A stretch of 25,155 nucleotides of DNA from Candidatus Methanofastidiosum methylothiophilum (GCA_001587675.1 LNGD01000007.1:1-25155); one strand, 5' to 3'; counted from the stretch's first letter, positions 14,070 through 21,442 are shown. A program made the numbers and translations. The notes: generated from the letters alone by a model not told the origin.

Positions 14070-15725
14070 TTAATTCCTTCTTCTTCTAAGATAGTAGTAG
14101 ATCAATGCAGCGGCGCTAAGTACTCCAGGAACTTCAAATCCCGGTACACCTTTGATTGGAAGTTTTGATTCTTCTTCAACGGTAACGTATATGACGTCTC
14201 TATCAGTTTCACCATTGTTATCTTTTACTACCAAAGTAACTTTATATACTCCTGGTTTTGCATATGAATGAAGTGGTTCCTTTTCATCAGAATCTCTGTC
14301 ATCGCCGAAATCCCATGAATAGCTTACGATTGACCCATCCGGATCTATTGACTGAGAAGCATCAAAATGTACAGCCTCTCCGACTTTTACTTTTTTATCA
14401 TCACCAGCTACTGCCTTCGGTGGCTTATTAGTTGATGAAGGAGGAGGTGTTGTGCTGCTTTCTGAGATTGTAACTAATACTGTGTCCGTATCAGTTGCTC
14501 CGTTATTATCTGTAACTGTCAGTGATGCTGTATATGTGCCAGCAGATGAATAGGTATGGCTTACCACAGATCCTACTGAACTATCACCATCACCGAAGTC
14601 CCATATATAGCTAGTTATAGTACCGTCTGAATCAGAGGACCCACTACCATTGAAACTAACAGCTTGACCAACTTTAGAGGTTTTATTAGCACCTGCGTTG
14701 GCTTGTGGGGGATTATTGGAAGATGGGGGTGGAGACGACGAACCTACAGTTATTGTTTCGGTCCGCTCATTATTTCCTTCGTTCTCTTCATCTATAGTTC
14801 CACCTGGATCAACTTTTGCTTTTACAGTTGTTGAGCCTTCTGGTAAAATCAAAGAAGTCACTGTAAACGTCCCTATTGCTCCGGCTGGGATAGTCACTGC
14901 TGCAGTTCCATTATATTTTGTAACACCATTAAACCATATTTGAACACCAAGATTTCCCGAAAAATTACCTGAGCCTGAATTTGCTATTCTTAATATGACT
15001 CTGTCAGAACTATCTTTTGTAATCTCATTTATTACTAAGTCTGGTTTTGCAACTGGTGAAGGTCCTGTAACTTGGTAAGTAACAACTAAAACAGGTTTCT
15101 TTCCAGCAGGTGCAGATTCAATTGAATAAAACTGGGCTTTATCATTAGAGCTAGTTGCTTTTAACATGAAACCATAATTGCCAGAAAATGTTCCATTTAC
15201 ATATCTTTCTACATAATATTTTACATCAAGTGTATGCTTATCTCCGTCGTGGCTATCCCAAGAAACTGTAGTTGTGTCCATTGCTCCAACGGCAGAACTG
15301 TAGTCTCCCCCAGCACTGCTCCAATTTGAAGTAGAACTTCTTTTTTGCCATGTTGTTGTAGAACAATCAGGAACTCCATTTATAATCCAAAAAACTCCAA
15401 CTGTTGAAGCACCTGTTCCCGCTTCCATTCTATGGAAGTATATGTTCAAATCAGCTTTAGTTACAGTTGCACCAGAAGGTATTCCACTCAAATCAAAGCG
15501 GATAATCCCTCTTGCCTCTTTTCCATCAGAAGCTGATTTCCCAATCCAAATATCATTATAGGCACAATAATTTATAGTTGGATTCCTTTCACTTATTGTA
15601 GTATCAAAAACTGGATTCAATGTTACAGTTTCTATCACTGCAAATCCAAATACAGCTGGCAAAGAAACTCCAGCCAACAATATTCCTATAAATATTGTCG
15701 ATAATAATTTTAATCTTTTTAACAT
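14070..15725 (-). CDS. Secreted DNRLRE-CARDB-PKD-PKD protein with PGF-CTERM-like anchor
   Basis: A 551-residue exported cell-surface protein. It has a signal peptide (1-28, KRLK then a hydrophobic core) and a DNRLRE domain (about 32-217: GIIRFDLSGIPSGATVTKA, ending KPVLVVTYQV). A CARDB domain follows (about 227-327), with DPGGTIDEENEGNNE. Two PKD domains (about 338-420 and 435-517) each carry the WDFGD motif. The C-terminus is VPGFEVPGVLSAAALIYYYLRRRRN, a PGF motif, hydrophobic helix and arginine cluster like PGF-CTERM tails processed by archaeosortase. Proline/serine-rich linkers join the domains. Six N-X-S/T sequons (N134, 177, 254, 272, 347, 359) make it a candidate for the glycan made next door. 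GGTG precedes ATG. Function: adhesion or sheath, unknown. Confidence 0.9.
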   Translation of the reverse strand: MLKRLKLLSTIFIGILLAGVSLPAVFGFAVIETVTLNPVFDTTISERNPTINYCAYNDIWIGKSASDGKEARGIIRFDLSGIPSGATVTKADLNIYFHRMEAGTGASTVGVFWIINGVPDCSTTTWQKRSSTSNWSSAGGDYSSAVGAMDTTTVSWDSHDGDKHTLDVKYYVERYVNGTFSGNYGFMLKATSSNDKAQFYSIESAPAGKKPVLVVTYQVTGPSPVAKPDLVINEITKDSSDRVILRIANSGSGNFSGNLGVQIWFNGVTKYNGTAAVTIPAGAIGTFTVTSLILPEGSTTVKAKVDPGGTIDEENEGNNERTETITVGSSSPPPSSNNPPQANAGANKTSKVGQAVSFNGSGSSDSDGTITSYIWDFGDGDSSVGSVVSHTYSSAGTYTASLTVTDNNGATDTDTVLVTISESSTTPPPSSTNKPPKAVAGDDKKVKVGEAVHFDASQSIDPDGSIVSYSWDFGDDRDSDEKEPLHSYAKPGVYKVTLVVKDNNGETDRDVIYVTVEEESKLPIKGVPGFEVPGVLSAAALIYYYLRRRRN

Positions 15726-15762
15726 GTTTTCACCTATTTACTCTCTAGATACTTGGAAAAAG

Positions 15763-15774
15763 AAATATTTAAAC
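15763..15774 (-). promoter_or_regulatory. TATA box for the PKD surface protein gene
   Basis: On the minus strand this reads GTTTAAATATTT. Transcription start is expected near 15742, giving a short leader with GGTG ahead of ATG 15725. Confidence 0.45.
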
Positions 15775-15802
15775 TTTATTATTAAAATTGAATAAAAATC
15801 AT

Positions 15803-16327
15803 TTATGATTTTAATTTTTTAGCCGCTGTTTTCAGAGCAATTTGAATGCTTTTTTGTGGCATAATAGTTACCACTGGAATCGTCACGACTTTTTCAACTA
15901 TTGAACTTACTATGGGTGCGCAAACTAAGGCACTGGCCCCTTCCCTTTCCGCCCTTATAGATTGAACAAATACCTCTTCAATGCTTGTTGCTGCATATTC
16001 TTTTATTAAAAATTTATTTTCATTATCTGAAACATAACTTTCATCTAACATGTTTAAAACAGGCCTTGAGGCAATCAATGCTATGAATTTCTTATCATTC
16101 TCTTCTCCCTCCTTTAGAACTTCGAAGATTTTCCTTAATGTTTTTAGATTTGGTTCTCTATCTCCAGAAAATATCTTATACAAAGTAGGAAGGGGTATTT
16201 TTGATATATCCGAAAAATTTCTGATACTACCGAAGTTTTTTATTAAAAGAGATTCTAGTTCTGATTTAAAAGTTTCATTTGATAAAAAAATTATATCTTT
16301 AAGTCTTTCTGCATCTTCACGCCCCAA
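15803..16327 (-). CDS. HTH transcriptional regulator with PrpR_N-like C-terminal sensor region
   Basis: A 174-residue probable transcription factor. Residues about 20-75 carry an XRE-like helix-turn-helix (SIRNFSDISKIPLPTLYKIFSGDREPNLKTLRKIFEVL). The C-terminal half (about 80-170) has EEVFVQSIRAEREGASALVCAPIVSSIVEKVVTIPVVTIMPQ. Its pattern of a helix, Gly-Ala, a strand, a small loop and IPVV resembles the PrpR N-terminal ligand domain that senses small acids in bacterial propionate regulators; this is my comparison by eye. The start is TTG 16327, supported by GGTGAT at 16331-16336. It is divergent from the ssuA-like gene with facing promoters in 115 bases, so it probably regulates the transporter and itself. 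Confidence 0.72.
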   Translation of the reverse strand: MGREDAERLKDIIFLSNETFKSELESLLIKNFGSIRNFSDISKIPLPTLYKIFSGDREPNLKTLRKIFEVLKEGEENDKKFIALIASRPVLNMLDESYVSDNENKFLIKEYAATSIEEVFVQSIRAEREGASALVCAPIVSSIVEKVVTIPVVTIMPQKSIQIALKTAAKKLKS

Positions 16328-16357
16328 TTAATCACCTTAATGTATTATTTGAGAAGT

Positions 16358-16370
16358 TATATTTATACTT
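16358..16370 (-). promoter_or_regulatory. TATA box for the HTH/PrpR_N-like regulator
   Basis: On the minus strand this reads AAGTATAAATATA. Transcription start is predicted near 16338, leaving a leader of about 10 bases with GGTGAT before TTG 16327. Confidence 0.5.
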
Positions 16371-16401
16371 TTGGGTATTTATTTTATACTATAATGGTAA
16401 A

Positions 16402-16411
16402 TTTTATAAAT
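16402..16411 (+). promoter_or_regulatory. TATA box for the ABC transporter binding-protein gene
   Basis: TTTTATAAAT, with transcription expected near 16432. The leader would be about 11 bases, containing the GGTGA at 16433-16437 before ATG 16443. Confidence 0.5.
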
Positions 16412-16442
16412 TGATAATATTATTAAATTACAGGTGAATTAA

Positions 16443-17438
16443 ATGAAAAAAATATTAGCTACAATTGCTTCTATCTTAATTGCGTCTATACTCCTATTAG
16501 GATGTGTTGGGCAAGGAACAGATAAAAGCACTAAAATCACAGAGTTAAGGATTGGTTACCAACCAAGTACCCACCAAATTGCAGAGATGGTTGCATTAGA
16601 AAAGGGATGGTGGTTAAACGATCTTAAAAAGTTTGGGATTGAAAAAGTAACAGACTATGAATTCCCATCTGGACCACCTGAAATGCAAGCAATGTTGGGT
16701 GGACAGATTGATATTGCTTATGTTGGAGCAACACCACCAATACCGGCTATTGATCAAGGTCTTGATGCAAAGATAGTTGCAGCTGCTCAAACACAAGGTT
16801 CATCAATTGTAGTTTGGCCAGATGCAGCATACAACGGACCATCATTCTTCATTGGAAAGAAAGTCGGTACATTCCCACCAGGATCAATACAAGATATGGT
16901 TCTAAAAAAATGGCTCAAGGACAATGGAATTGATGTATCAAAGGTTGATATAAAAGCTATGGGCCCAGGAGATGCTTCTACAGCTTTAACGGCAAAACAA
17001 GTAGATGCAGTATTTTTACCAGAGCCTTCACCATCAGTTCTTGCAATTAATAAGAATGGAAAAGTTGTAGTTACATCTGGAGAAATGTGGCCAGGGCATG
17101 CTTGCTGCGTTCTTCTTGTCAGTGGTAAATTAATCAAAGAAAATCCAGAATTAGTAAAAGAGATAATTAGAATCCATATAAAAGCAACTGAATTTATTAA
17201 CCAAAATCCTGATGAATCAGCGGAAATCGCTTCAAAGAAACTTGGGTTAAGTAAAGATGTAATCTTATACTCAATGAAGAATTCCGATACTACCTATATC
17301 TCAAATCCAAATGACATTATCGCATACATGGAAGCATATGCAAAGGAACACTATGATCTTGGATACACAAAAAAACTTTTGACCACAAAAGACCTTATTG
17401 ATACTAAGTTATATGACGAAGTTGTTTCCAAAAAATAA
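16443..17438 (+). CDS. ABC transporter substrate-binding lipoprotein, SsuA/TauA/NMT1 type
   Basis: A 331-residue extracellular ligand-binding protein. The N-terminus is a signal peptide ending in the lipobox ILLLGC, with lipid anchoring at C21. The mature part is a periplasmic binding fold of the SsuA/NMT1 class: LRIGYQPSTHQIAEMVALEKGWW, the GPPEMQAMLGGQIDIAYVGATPP loop, GKKVGTFPPGSIQDMVL, and DAVFLPEPSPSVLA. Family ligands include sulfonates, taurine, nitrate, bicarbonate and pyrimidine precursors; the ligand here is not readable. GGTGA precedes ATG. A T-rich tract (17459-17470) after the gene suggests termination before the permease gene, letting the binding protein be made in excess. Confidence 0.9.
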   Translation: MKKILATIASILIASILLLGCVGQGTDKSTKITELRIGYQPSTHQIAEMVALEKGWWLNDLKKFGIEKVTDYEFPSGPPEMQAMLGGQIDIAYVGATPPIPAIDQGLDAKIVAAAQTQGSSIVVWPDAAYNGPSFFIGKKVGTFPPGSIQDMVLKKWLKDNGIDVSKVDIKAMGPGDASTALTAKQVDAVFLPEPSPSVLAINKNGKVVVTSGEMWPGHACCVLLVSGKLIKENPELVKEIIRIHIKATEFINQNPDESAEIASKKLGLSKDVILYSMKNSDTTYISNPNDIIAYMEAYAKEHYDLGYTKKLLTTKDLIDTKLYDEVVSKK

Positions 17439-17445
17439 AGGATAA

Positions 17446-17457
17446 TTATTTAAATAA
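17446..17457 (+). promoter_or_regulatory. TATA box for the permease gene, leaderless
   Basis: TTATTTAAATAA is a symmetric TATA element whose centre lies 26 bases before ATG 17478. No ribosome binding site is present before that ATG, so a leaderless message is likely. Confidence 0.5.
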
Positions 17458-17477
17458 ATTTTTAATTTTTAATCCAA

Positions 17478-18266
17478 ATGAATAACTACGAACATTTCTT
17501 AAAAAAATATAAAATTTACACTATAGTATCTTTAGGTATAGCATTTGCCATATGGCAGTTAGTCGCTGTTTTTATAGTAAATAATTCATTCATATTGCCA
17601 AGTTTCACAGATACCATTACCTCTTTATATAATCTTATAAGAAGTATGGAGATACTTTCTGATTTAGCTATTAGTATGTATCATTTTGTAATTGGAATGT
17701 TCTTTGCTATTATTGTTGGGTTACCTATTGGTATGGCAATGGGGTGGTTTAAAAAAGTCGATTATTTTATGGATCCCTTAATTGAATTATTAAGACCGAT
17801 ACCCCCACTTGCATGGATTCCTTTTGCTATTGTCTGGTTTGGCTTGACTCATCAATCGGCAGGATTTATAATCTTCATAGGGGCTTTTTTCCCAATACTT
17901 ACAAACACCTATTCAGGTTTTAGCAGTGTTCCAAAAACTTTAGTTGAAGCTGCAATGGTTTTAGGGTGTACAAAGAATATAGATTTATTAAAATCGGTCG
18001 GTATGCCGTCTTCTTTTCCTGATATAGCAGTAGGGCTCAGAGTTGCAATGGGTATAGGCTGGATGTGTCTTGTTGCTGCAGAGTTATTTGGGGTTAGCAA
18101 AGAAGGATTGGGCTATAAAATATGGTGGTACTATTACCTTCACAGAATGGATAATGTACTCTCCTATATGATTGCTTTAGGCTTAATTGGCCTTGGGATA
18201 AATTGGGGATTTAGATATATTGTTGAAAAGAAGCTTCTTAAATGGATGGAGGGGACTGTATATTAA
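17478..18266 (+). CDS. ABC transporter permease, SsuC/TauC type
   Basis: A 262-residue inner membrane permease of the BPD_transp_1 family with about six helices. The ATPase-contact EAA loop is LVEAAMVLGCTKNIDLLKSVGMPSSFPDIAVGLR (about 155-188). LIELLRPIPPLAWIPFAIVWFG is the typical central stretch of nitrate/sulfonate/bicarbonate permeases. It partners the upstream SsuA-like protein and the ATPase encoded on the opposite strand immediately after. Its last 29 bases overlap the end of that ATPase gene. It appears to have its own promoter 26 bases before ATG, without a ribosome binding site. Confidence 0.92.
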   Translation: MNNYEHFLKKYKIYTIVSLGIAFAIWQLVAVFIVNNSFILPSFTDTITSLYNLIRSMEILSDLAISMYHFVIGMFFAIIVGLPIGMAMGWFKKVDYFMDPLIELLRPIPPLAWIPFAIVWFGLTHQSAGFIIFIGAFFPILTNTYSGFSSVPKTLVEAAMVLGCTKNIDLLKSVGMPSSFPDIAVGLRVAMGIGWMCLVAAELFGVSKEGLGYKIWWYYYLHRMDNVLSYMIALGLIGLGINWGFRYIVEKKLLKWMEGTVY

Positions 18267-19023
18267 TTTCTTCCATCAATTCATCGAGAATCTCTTTTCT
18301 TAACATTACAAATTCTATATTAGTTCTCTTTCTTCTTCTAGATAAATTAATATTGAATTCTTTTTTAATTTTAGCTGGTCTTTTAGTTAGAACTAATACC
18401 CTATCGCCCAAATATACAGCTTCGTCGACATTATGAGTAATGAAAATAATAGTTTTTTTAGTTTCAGCCCAGATTCTTAAAAGCTCATCTTGGAGTATAT
18501 TTCTAGTTTGTGCATCAAGTGCACCAAATGGCTCATCCATAAGCAATACATCAGGATCATTTACTAGTGCCCTTGCTATGGCGACCCTTTGTTTCATGCC
18601 ACCGGATAATTGATGTGGATAACTGTTTTCATAACCACTTAATCCGACCATTGAAACAAATTTCTTAGATAACTCATTTCTCTCTTCTGGTGTCATTCCC
18701 TTATACTCAAGACCAAATTCAACATTTTTTTGAACTGTTCTCCAAGGAAATAATGCGAACTCCTGAAAAACCATACCCCTCTTAGAAGAGGTAGATTTAA
18801 TCTTATTTCCATCAAGCAAGATTTCTCCTGAGTCTGCGTCTTGTAATCCTGCAATTAATCTTAAAATTGTAGTTTTGCCACACCCTGAAGATCCAACAAT
18901 ACAGAGAAATTCTCCTTCATATACTTTAAAGCTGACATCTTCAACTACAGGAAGAGGTTTGCCATCATCAGAACTAATATAACTCTTGAAGATATTTTTT
19001 ACCTCAACCTTTACTTTATTCAT
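18238..19023 (-). CDS. ABC transporter ATP-binding protein, SsuB/TauB type
   Basis: A 261-residue ATPase that powers the adjacent permease. It has Walker A GSSGCGKTT, the Q-loop in MVFQEFALFPWRTV, the signature LSGGMKQR, Walker B VLLMDEPFGALD, and the switch histidine in IIFITHNVDEA. A TTG at 19035 would add four residues, but ATG 19023 lies 27 bases from a clear BRE/TATA and gives the usual start, so I use it; no ribosome binding site is visible. Unusually for an ABC transporter, it lies on the strand opposite its permease, with the two 3' ends overlapping by 29 bases. The last nine codons of this gene are antisense to the permease C-terminus. Confidence 0.94.
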   Translation of the reverse strand: MNKVKVEVKNIFKSYISSDDGKPLPVVEDVSFKVYEGEFLCIVGSSGCGKTTILRLIAGLQDADSGEILLDGNKIKSTSSKRGMVFQEFALFPWRTVQKNVEFGLEYKGMTPEERNELSKKFVSMVGLSGYENSYPHQLSGGMKQRVAIARALVNDPDVLLMDEPFGALDAQTRNILQDELLRIWAETKKTIIFITHNVDEAVYLGDRVLVLTKRPAKIKKEFNINLSRRRKRTNIEFVMLRKEILDELMEEINIQSPPSI

Positions 19024-19044
19024 ACAAAGTGTCAACTAATACTA

Positions 19045-19060
19045 CTTTTAAATTTTGCCA
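19045..19060 (-). promoter_or_regulatory. BRE/TATA promoter for the ATPase gene, leaderless
   Basis: On the minus strand this reads TGGCAAAATTTAAAAG. The TATA centre is about 27 bases before ATG 19023. Confidence 0.55.
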
Positions 19061-19066
19061 TGATTT

Positions 19067-19076
19067 AATTTATAAG
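19067..19076 (+). promoter_or_regulatory. TATA box for mobB, leaderless
   Basis: AATTTATAAG is centred 26 bases before ATG 19098. It faces away from the ATPase promoter a few bases to the left, forming a compact divergent pair. Confidence 0.5.
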
Positions 19077-19097
19077 AGAGTTATACTTCTTATTTTC

Positions 19098-19571
19098 ATG
19101 AAAATAGTTGGGGTATATGGATTTAAAAAATCAGGCAAGACTACCGTTGTCACTTCAATCATAAACTCACTTGTAAATAAAGGTTACAAAGTATCATCTG
19201 CTAAGAGTATACACATTGATGATTTTTCATTAGAAACTGATGGAACCGATACCTTCAAACATAATGCTGCAGGTGCGGAAAGAGTGGGTTTAGTTTATCC
19301 AAAAGGCAAGGCTATATTGTACTATGATCTTGATATTAGTGAATTCCTAAATAAATTTGAATCTGACTATCTTATTCTTGAGGGATTTAGAGAATTAAAA
19401 TGCCCAAAGATCCTATGTGCAAGGAATGAATCTGACCTTAAGAAGGACTTTAGAGATGAAGTAATTTGTATTTCAGGCCTAGTTTCTCGAGAAATATCTT
19501 CTTATGAAGGTATTCCAGTTATAAGCTATAAAGATATAGATAAAATAACAGAAATCATAGAAAAATTATAA
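19098..19571 (+). CDS. mobB: Molybdopterin-guanine dinucleotide biosynthesis protein B
   Basis: A 157-residue small P-loop GTPase of the MobB family, which assists attachment of the nucleotide to molybdopterin in molybdenum or tungsten cofactor maturation. It begins MKIVGVYGFKKSGKTT with Walker A at 8-15. TDTFKHNAAGAERVGLVYP is the conserved MobB middle region, and DYLILEGFREL the Walker B-like segment. An in-frame GTG at 19029 would add 23 residues unlike the family and overrun the divergent promoter, so ATG 19098 is chosen. It is convergent with a modE-type regulator, and the two stop codons lie together in the six bases TTATAA. Confidence 0.9.
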   Translation: MKIVGVYGFKKSGKTTVVTSIINSLVNKGYKVSSAKSIHIDDFSLETDGTDTFKHNAAGAERVGLVYPKGKAILYYDLDISEFLNKFESDYLILEGFRELKCPKILCARNESDLKKDFRDEVICISGLVSREISSYEGIPVISYKDIDKITEIIEKL

Positions 19572-19886
19572 TGTTTTTAACAATTTATCTAGGGCCTCTT
19601 TCGTTTTTAAATATTCGGATAAAATATTTTCTCCAAATTCAGTCAACTCCGAATGACCACCTCCTTTTCCGCCCCGAGTTCTAGAAATTATCTCATGCCC
19701 CGAACTCTTTTCAATTGTTCTTATTTTTCTCCAAGCATGCGCATATGAAATATTATAGTAGTTGGCTGCATCTGCAATAGAATTTAACTCTTTAATTTTA
19801 AGTAAAAGCTCAGCAGTACCTTTACCAAGAATGTATTTTTTTTCCTTGTCTTCAAGCCATAGCTTAAACTTTGGTATATGCTTCAT
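19566..19886 (-). CDS. modE: ModE-type molybdate regulator, HTH domain only
   Basis: A 106-residue LysR-like winged helix-turn-helix protein matching the N-terminal DNA-binding half of ModE. GKGTAELLLKIKELNSIADAANYYNISYAHAWRKIRTIE is the HTH, followed by the diagnostic RTRGGKGGGHSELTEFG wing. The C-terminal molybdate-binding TOBE/Mop domains of E. coli ModE are absent, as in many archaeal short forms, so direct metal sensing is not evident. Codons upstream of ATG 19886 stay open to 19916, but those bases encode the end of a short ORF in another frame. GTGATT precedes this ATG. It probably regulates molybdenum or tungsten genes, plausibly including mobB. Confidence 0.88.
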   Translation of the reverse strand: MKHIPKFKLWLEDKEKKYILGKGTAELLLKIKELNSIADAANYYNISYAHAWRKIRTIEKSSGHEIISRTRGGKGGGHSELTEFGENILSEYLKTKEALDKLLKTL

Positions 19887-19890
19887 TAAA

Positions 19891-20016
19891 TCACAAAAAT
19901 ATAAGATAAGCAACAATAGCGAATATTATGAGTACTATACCAAGAATTATACTATCTCTATTGCTAAGTCTTGCTTTTGGGACACCATCAATATCTCTAT
20001 CAATCTCATCTTCCAT
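19891..20016 (-). CDS. 41-residue single-helix membrane protein upstream of modE
   Basis: A short gene starting at ATG 20016 and ending in TGA 4 bases before the modE start. The product starts MEDEIDRDIDGVPKARLSNR, acidic then basic, and continues as one hydrophobic helix (about 22-41: SIILGIVLIIFAIVAYLIFL), so it is a small inserted protein with a cytoplasmic N-terminus. An in-frame ATG at 20028 adds four residues and is closer to the leaderless position relative to the TATA box at 20043-20057; the choice is open. The modE ribosome binding site overlaps its stop, suggesting one operon. I know no family for it. Confidence 0.6.
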   Translation of the reverse strand: MEDEIDRDIDGVPKARLSNRDSIILGIVLIIFAIVAYLIFL

Positions 20017-20042
20017 AATATTACCCATAATTATTTGGAATT

Positions 20043-20057
20043 AAAAGTATATAAATT
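20043..20057 (-). promoter_or_regulatory. TATA box for the small membrane protein-modE operon
   Basis: On the minus strand this reads AATTTATATACTTTT. Transcription start is expected near 20025, a few bases around the two candidate ATGs of the short ORF. Confidence 0.45.
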
Positions 20058-20063
20058 AACTGG

Positions 20064-20732
20064 TCATTTTTTATAGATGAATTTAACTACATACAAAAAT
20101 GGTGTATCAAAAACTGCGATTATCCATTTCACCGCATATTGGCCCATTATCAAAGAGAAAAAGAAACTGTTGGGAATTGTTCCGTAAAAGGCTATAGAGA
20201 TAAAAACAATAGTATCTACAAATTGGCTAATCATTGTTCCAGCGTTATTTCTTAACCACAAATATTTTGGATATTTATTTTTTAAAATCATGAATATTTT
20301 TACATCTAAATTCTGCGAAATGACATATGAGATCATTGAAGCTAGCACTATTCGAGGAACAAGCCCAAAAATGGATTCAAAAGCAGATTGCCCTGTCCAG
20401 AAAGGTGCACTCTGCCATTCAACAGCCACCCATATAGAGATAACTAAAATAATATTTGAAATAAAACCAATTGCAACGGCTTTGAAGGCTTCTTTCTCGG
20501 AATATAATTCTGACAGAAAATCAGTAAGTAAGAAAGTTGTAGAATAAACTAAAACAGCTGCAGGTACATTAAAAGGTCCAAAAACTACTATTTTTGAAGC
20601 AATAATATTTGCAATGACCGTAAAACTAGCAAACATGCCAATGATATATTCAACGCCGTACCTCTTCGCAATTATTGCAGATAACGAACCAATCCCTAAA
20701 GTCAAAAGCATCCAGACTATTACTTCAATCAT
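20064..20732 (-). CDS. Queuosine/archaeosine precursor transporter (YhhQ/QPTR, VUT family)
   Basis: A 222-residue membrane protein of the COG1738/DUF165 family, with about six helices. In bacteria members take up preQ0 or preQ1; in archaea import of preQ0 would feed archaeosine synthesis in tRNA. Visible family features are FASFTVIANIIASKIVVFGPFNVPAAVLVYSTTFLLTDFLSELYSEKEA and NAGTMISQFVDTIVFISIAFYG. The open frame extends to ATG 20768, overlapping the upstream gene by 17 bases, but GGAG and GTGAT sites favour ATG 20732. It follows an ICMT-like gene in the same direction and is probably co-transcribed. The substrate assignment comes from family knowledge alone. Confidence 0.85.
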   Translation of the reverse strand: MIEVIVWMLLTLGIGSLSAIIAKRYGVEYIIGMFASFTVIANIIASKIVVFGPFNVPAAVLVYSTTFLLTDFLSELYSEKEAFKAVAIGFISNIILVISIWVAVEWQSAPFWTGQSAFESIFGLVPRIVLASMISYVISQNLDVKIFMILKNKYPKYLWLRNNAGTMISQFVDTIVFISIAFYGTIPNSFFFSLIMGQYAVKWIIAVFDTPFLYVVKFIYKK

Positions 20733-20751
20733 TAAATCACTATTCTCCTTA

Positions 20752-21360
20752 TCACTTTGTTTTGTCATTTCCAGTTAAAAATCCATAAGGCAGTAAGAAA
20801 GGAACTCTTTTTTTATAGTCTTCATATCTTTTACCAAATAGGGCAATCATTCCTTTTTCTTCTTGTTTAGACATATAGATAACAAAAATATTGATTAATA
20901 GGGCAAATTCAAGATATAAAAGATAAGGACTTGAGATAATGAATCCCCATACAGCCAAAAGCCATGAAAAATAGAGTGGATGTCTACAAATGGAATATGC
21001 TCCTTCATAAAAAAACACCTTAGGGGATTCTAAAATACCAAAATATTGTGGAAGTCTATCTGCTTTAGAAATTTGAAGTGTGACATAAGAGGATAACCAC
21101 ATTGCAATAAGTGGAGGGATAATCCCAATAAATCCTTTTACTGGCGGGAATAATTCTGGTGTTGATTTTCTATATAAAAATACAAAGTAGAGCGTTAATC
21201 CAAGAAATAATAAAGAAACTGGTATTCTAATTAAGGTATAAGAAGCAAGGCTTAACTTAAATTTGGCTATAAATTTATTTTTAAATGAATCTTTTGATGT
21301 AGTTGAATGCCATAGACTAAATATCAAGAAAACGAATAATACTAATAAATATTCAATCAT
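20752..21360 (-). CDS. ICMT/PEMT-like integral membrane methyltransferase
   Basis: A 202-residue membrane protein with about five helices and the C-terminal signature of the isoprenylcysteine carboxyl methyltransferase/phospholipid methyltransferase group. The signature is EGAYSICRHPLYFSWLLAVWG (RHP at 126-128), then EEKGMIALFGKRYEDYKKRVPFLLP with the conserved EE (167-168) and RVP. These residues bind S-adenosylmethionine in known members. The substrate is unknown: a lipid, a prenylated thiol, or another small acceptor are all possible. GGTGAG precedes ATG 21360. Its stop lies just upstream of the queuosine-type transporter start. Confidence 0.85.
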   Translation of the reverse strand: MIEYLLVLFVFLIFSLWHSTTSKDSFKNKFIAKFKLSLASYTLIRIPVSLLFLGLTLYFVFLYRKSTPELFPPVKGFIGIIPPLIAMWLSSYVTLQISKADRLPQYFGILESPKVFFYEGAYSICRHPLYFSWLLAVWGFIISSPYLLYLEFALLINIFVIYMSKQEEKGMIALFGKRYEDYKKRVPFLLPYGFLTGNDKTK

Positions 21361-21442
21361 TAACTCACCTAAAAATCTAATTCAACTAAATTAAAAAGGT
21401 TTCCTAAAAATATAAAAGAAAAATATAAAATTTATTAATTAT

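Noticed and set aside
19029..19097. N-terminal extension of MobB
   Set aside because: It would cross the mobB TATA box and the start of the divergent ATPase gene; the family begins at the P-loop strand.
19762..20076. Plus-strand open frame of 104 codons opposite modE
   Set aside because: It is antisense to modE and the short membrane peptide gene; composition and start signals do not support coding.
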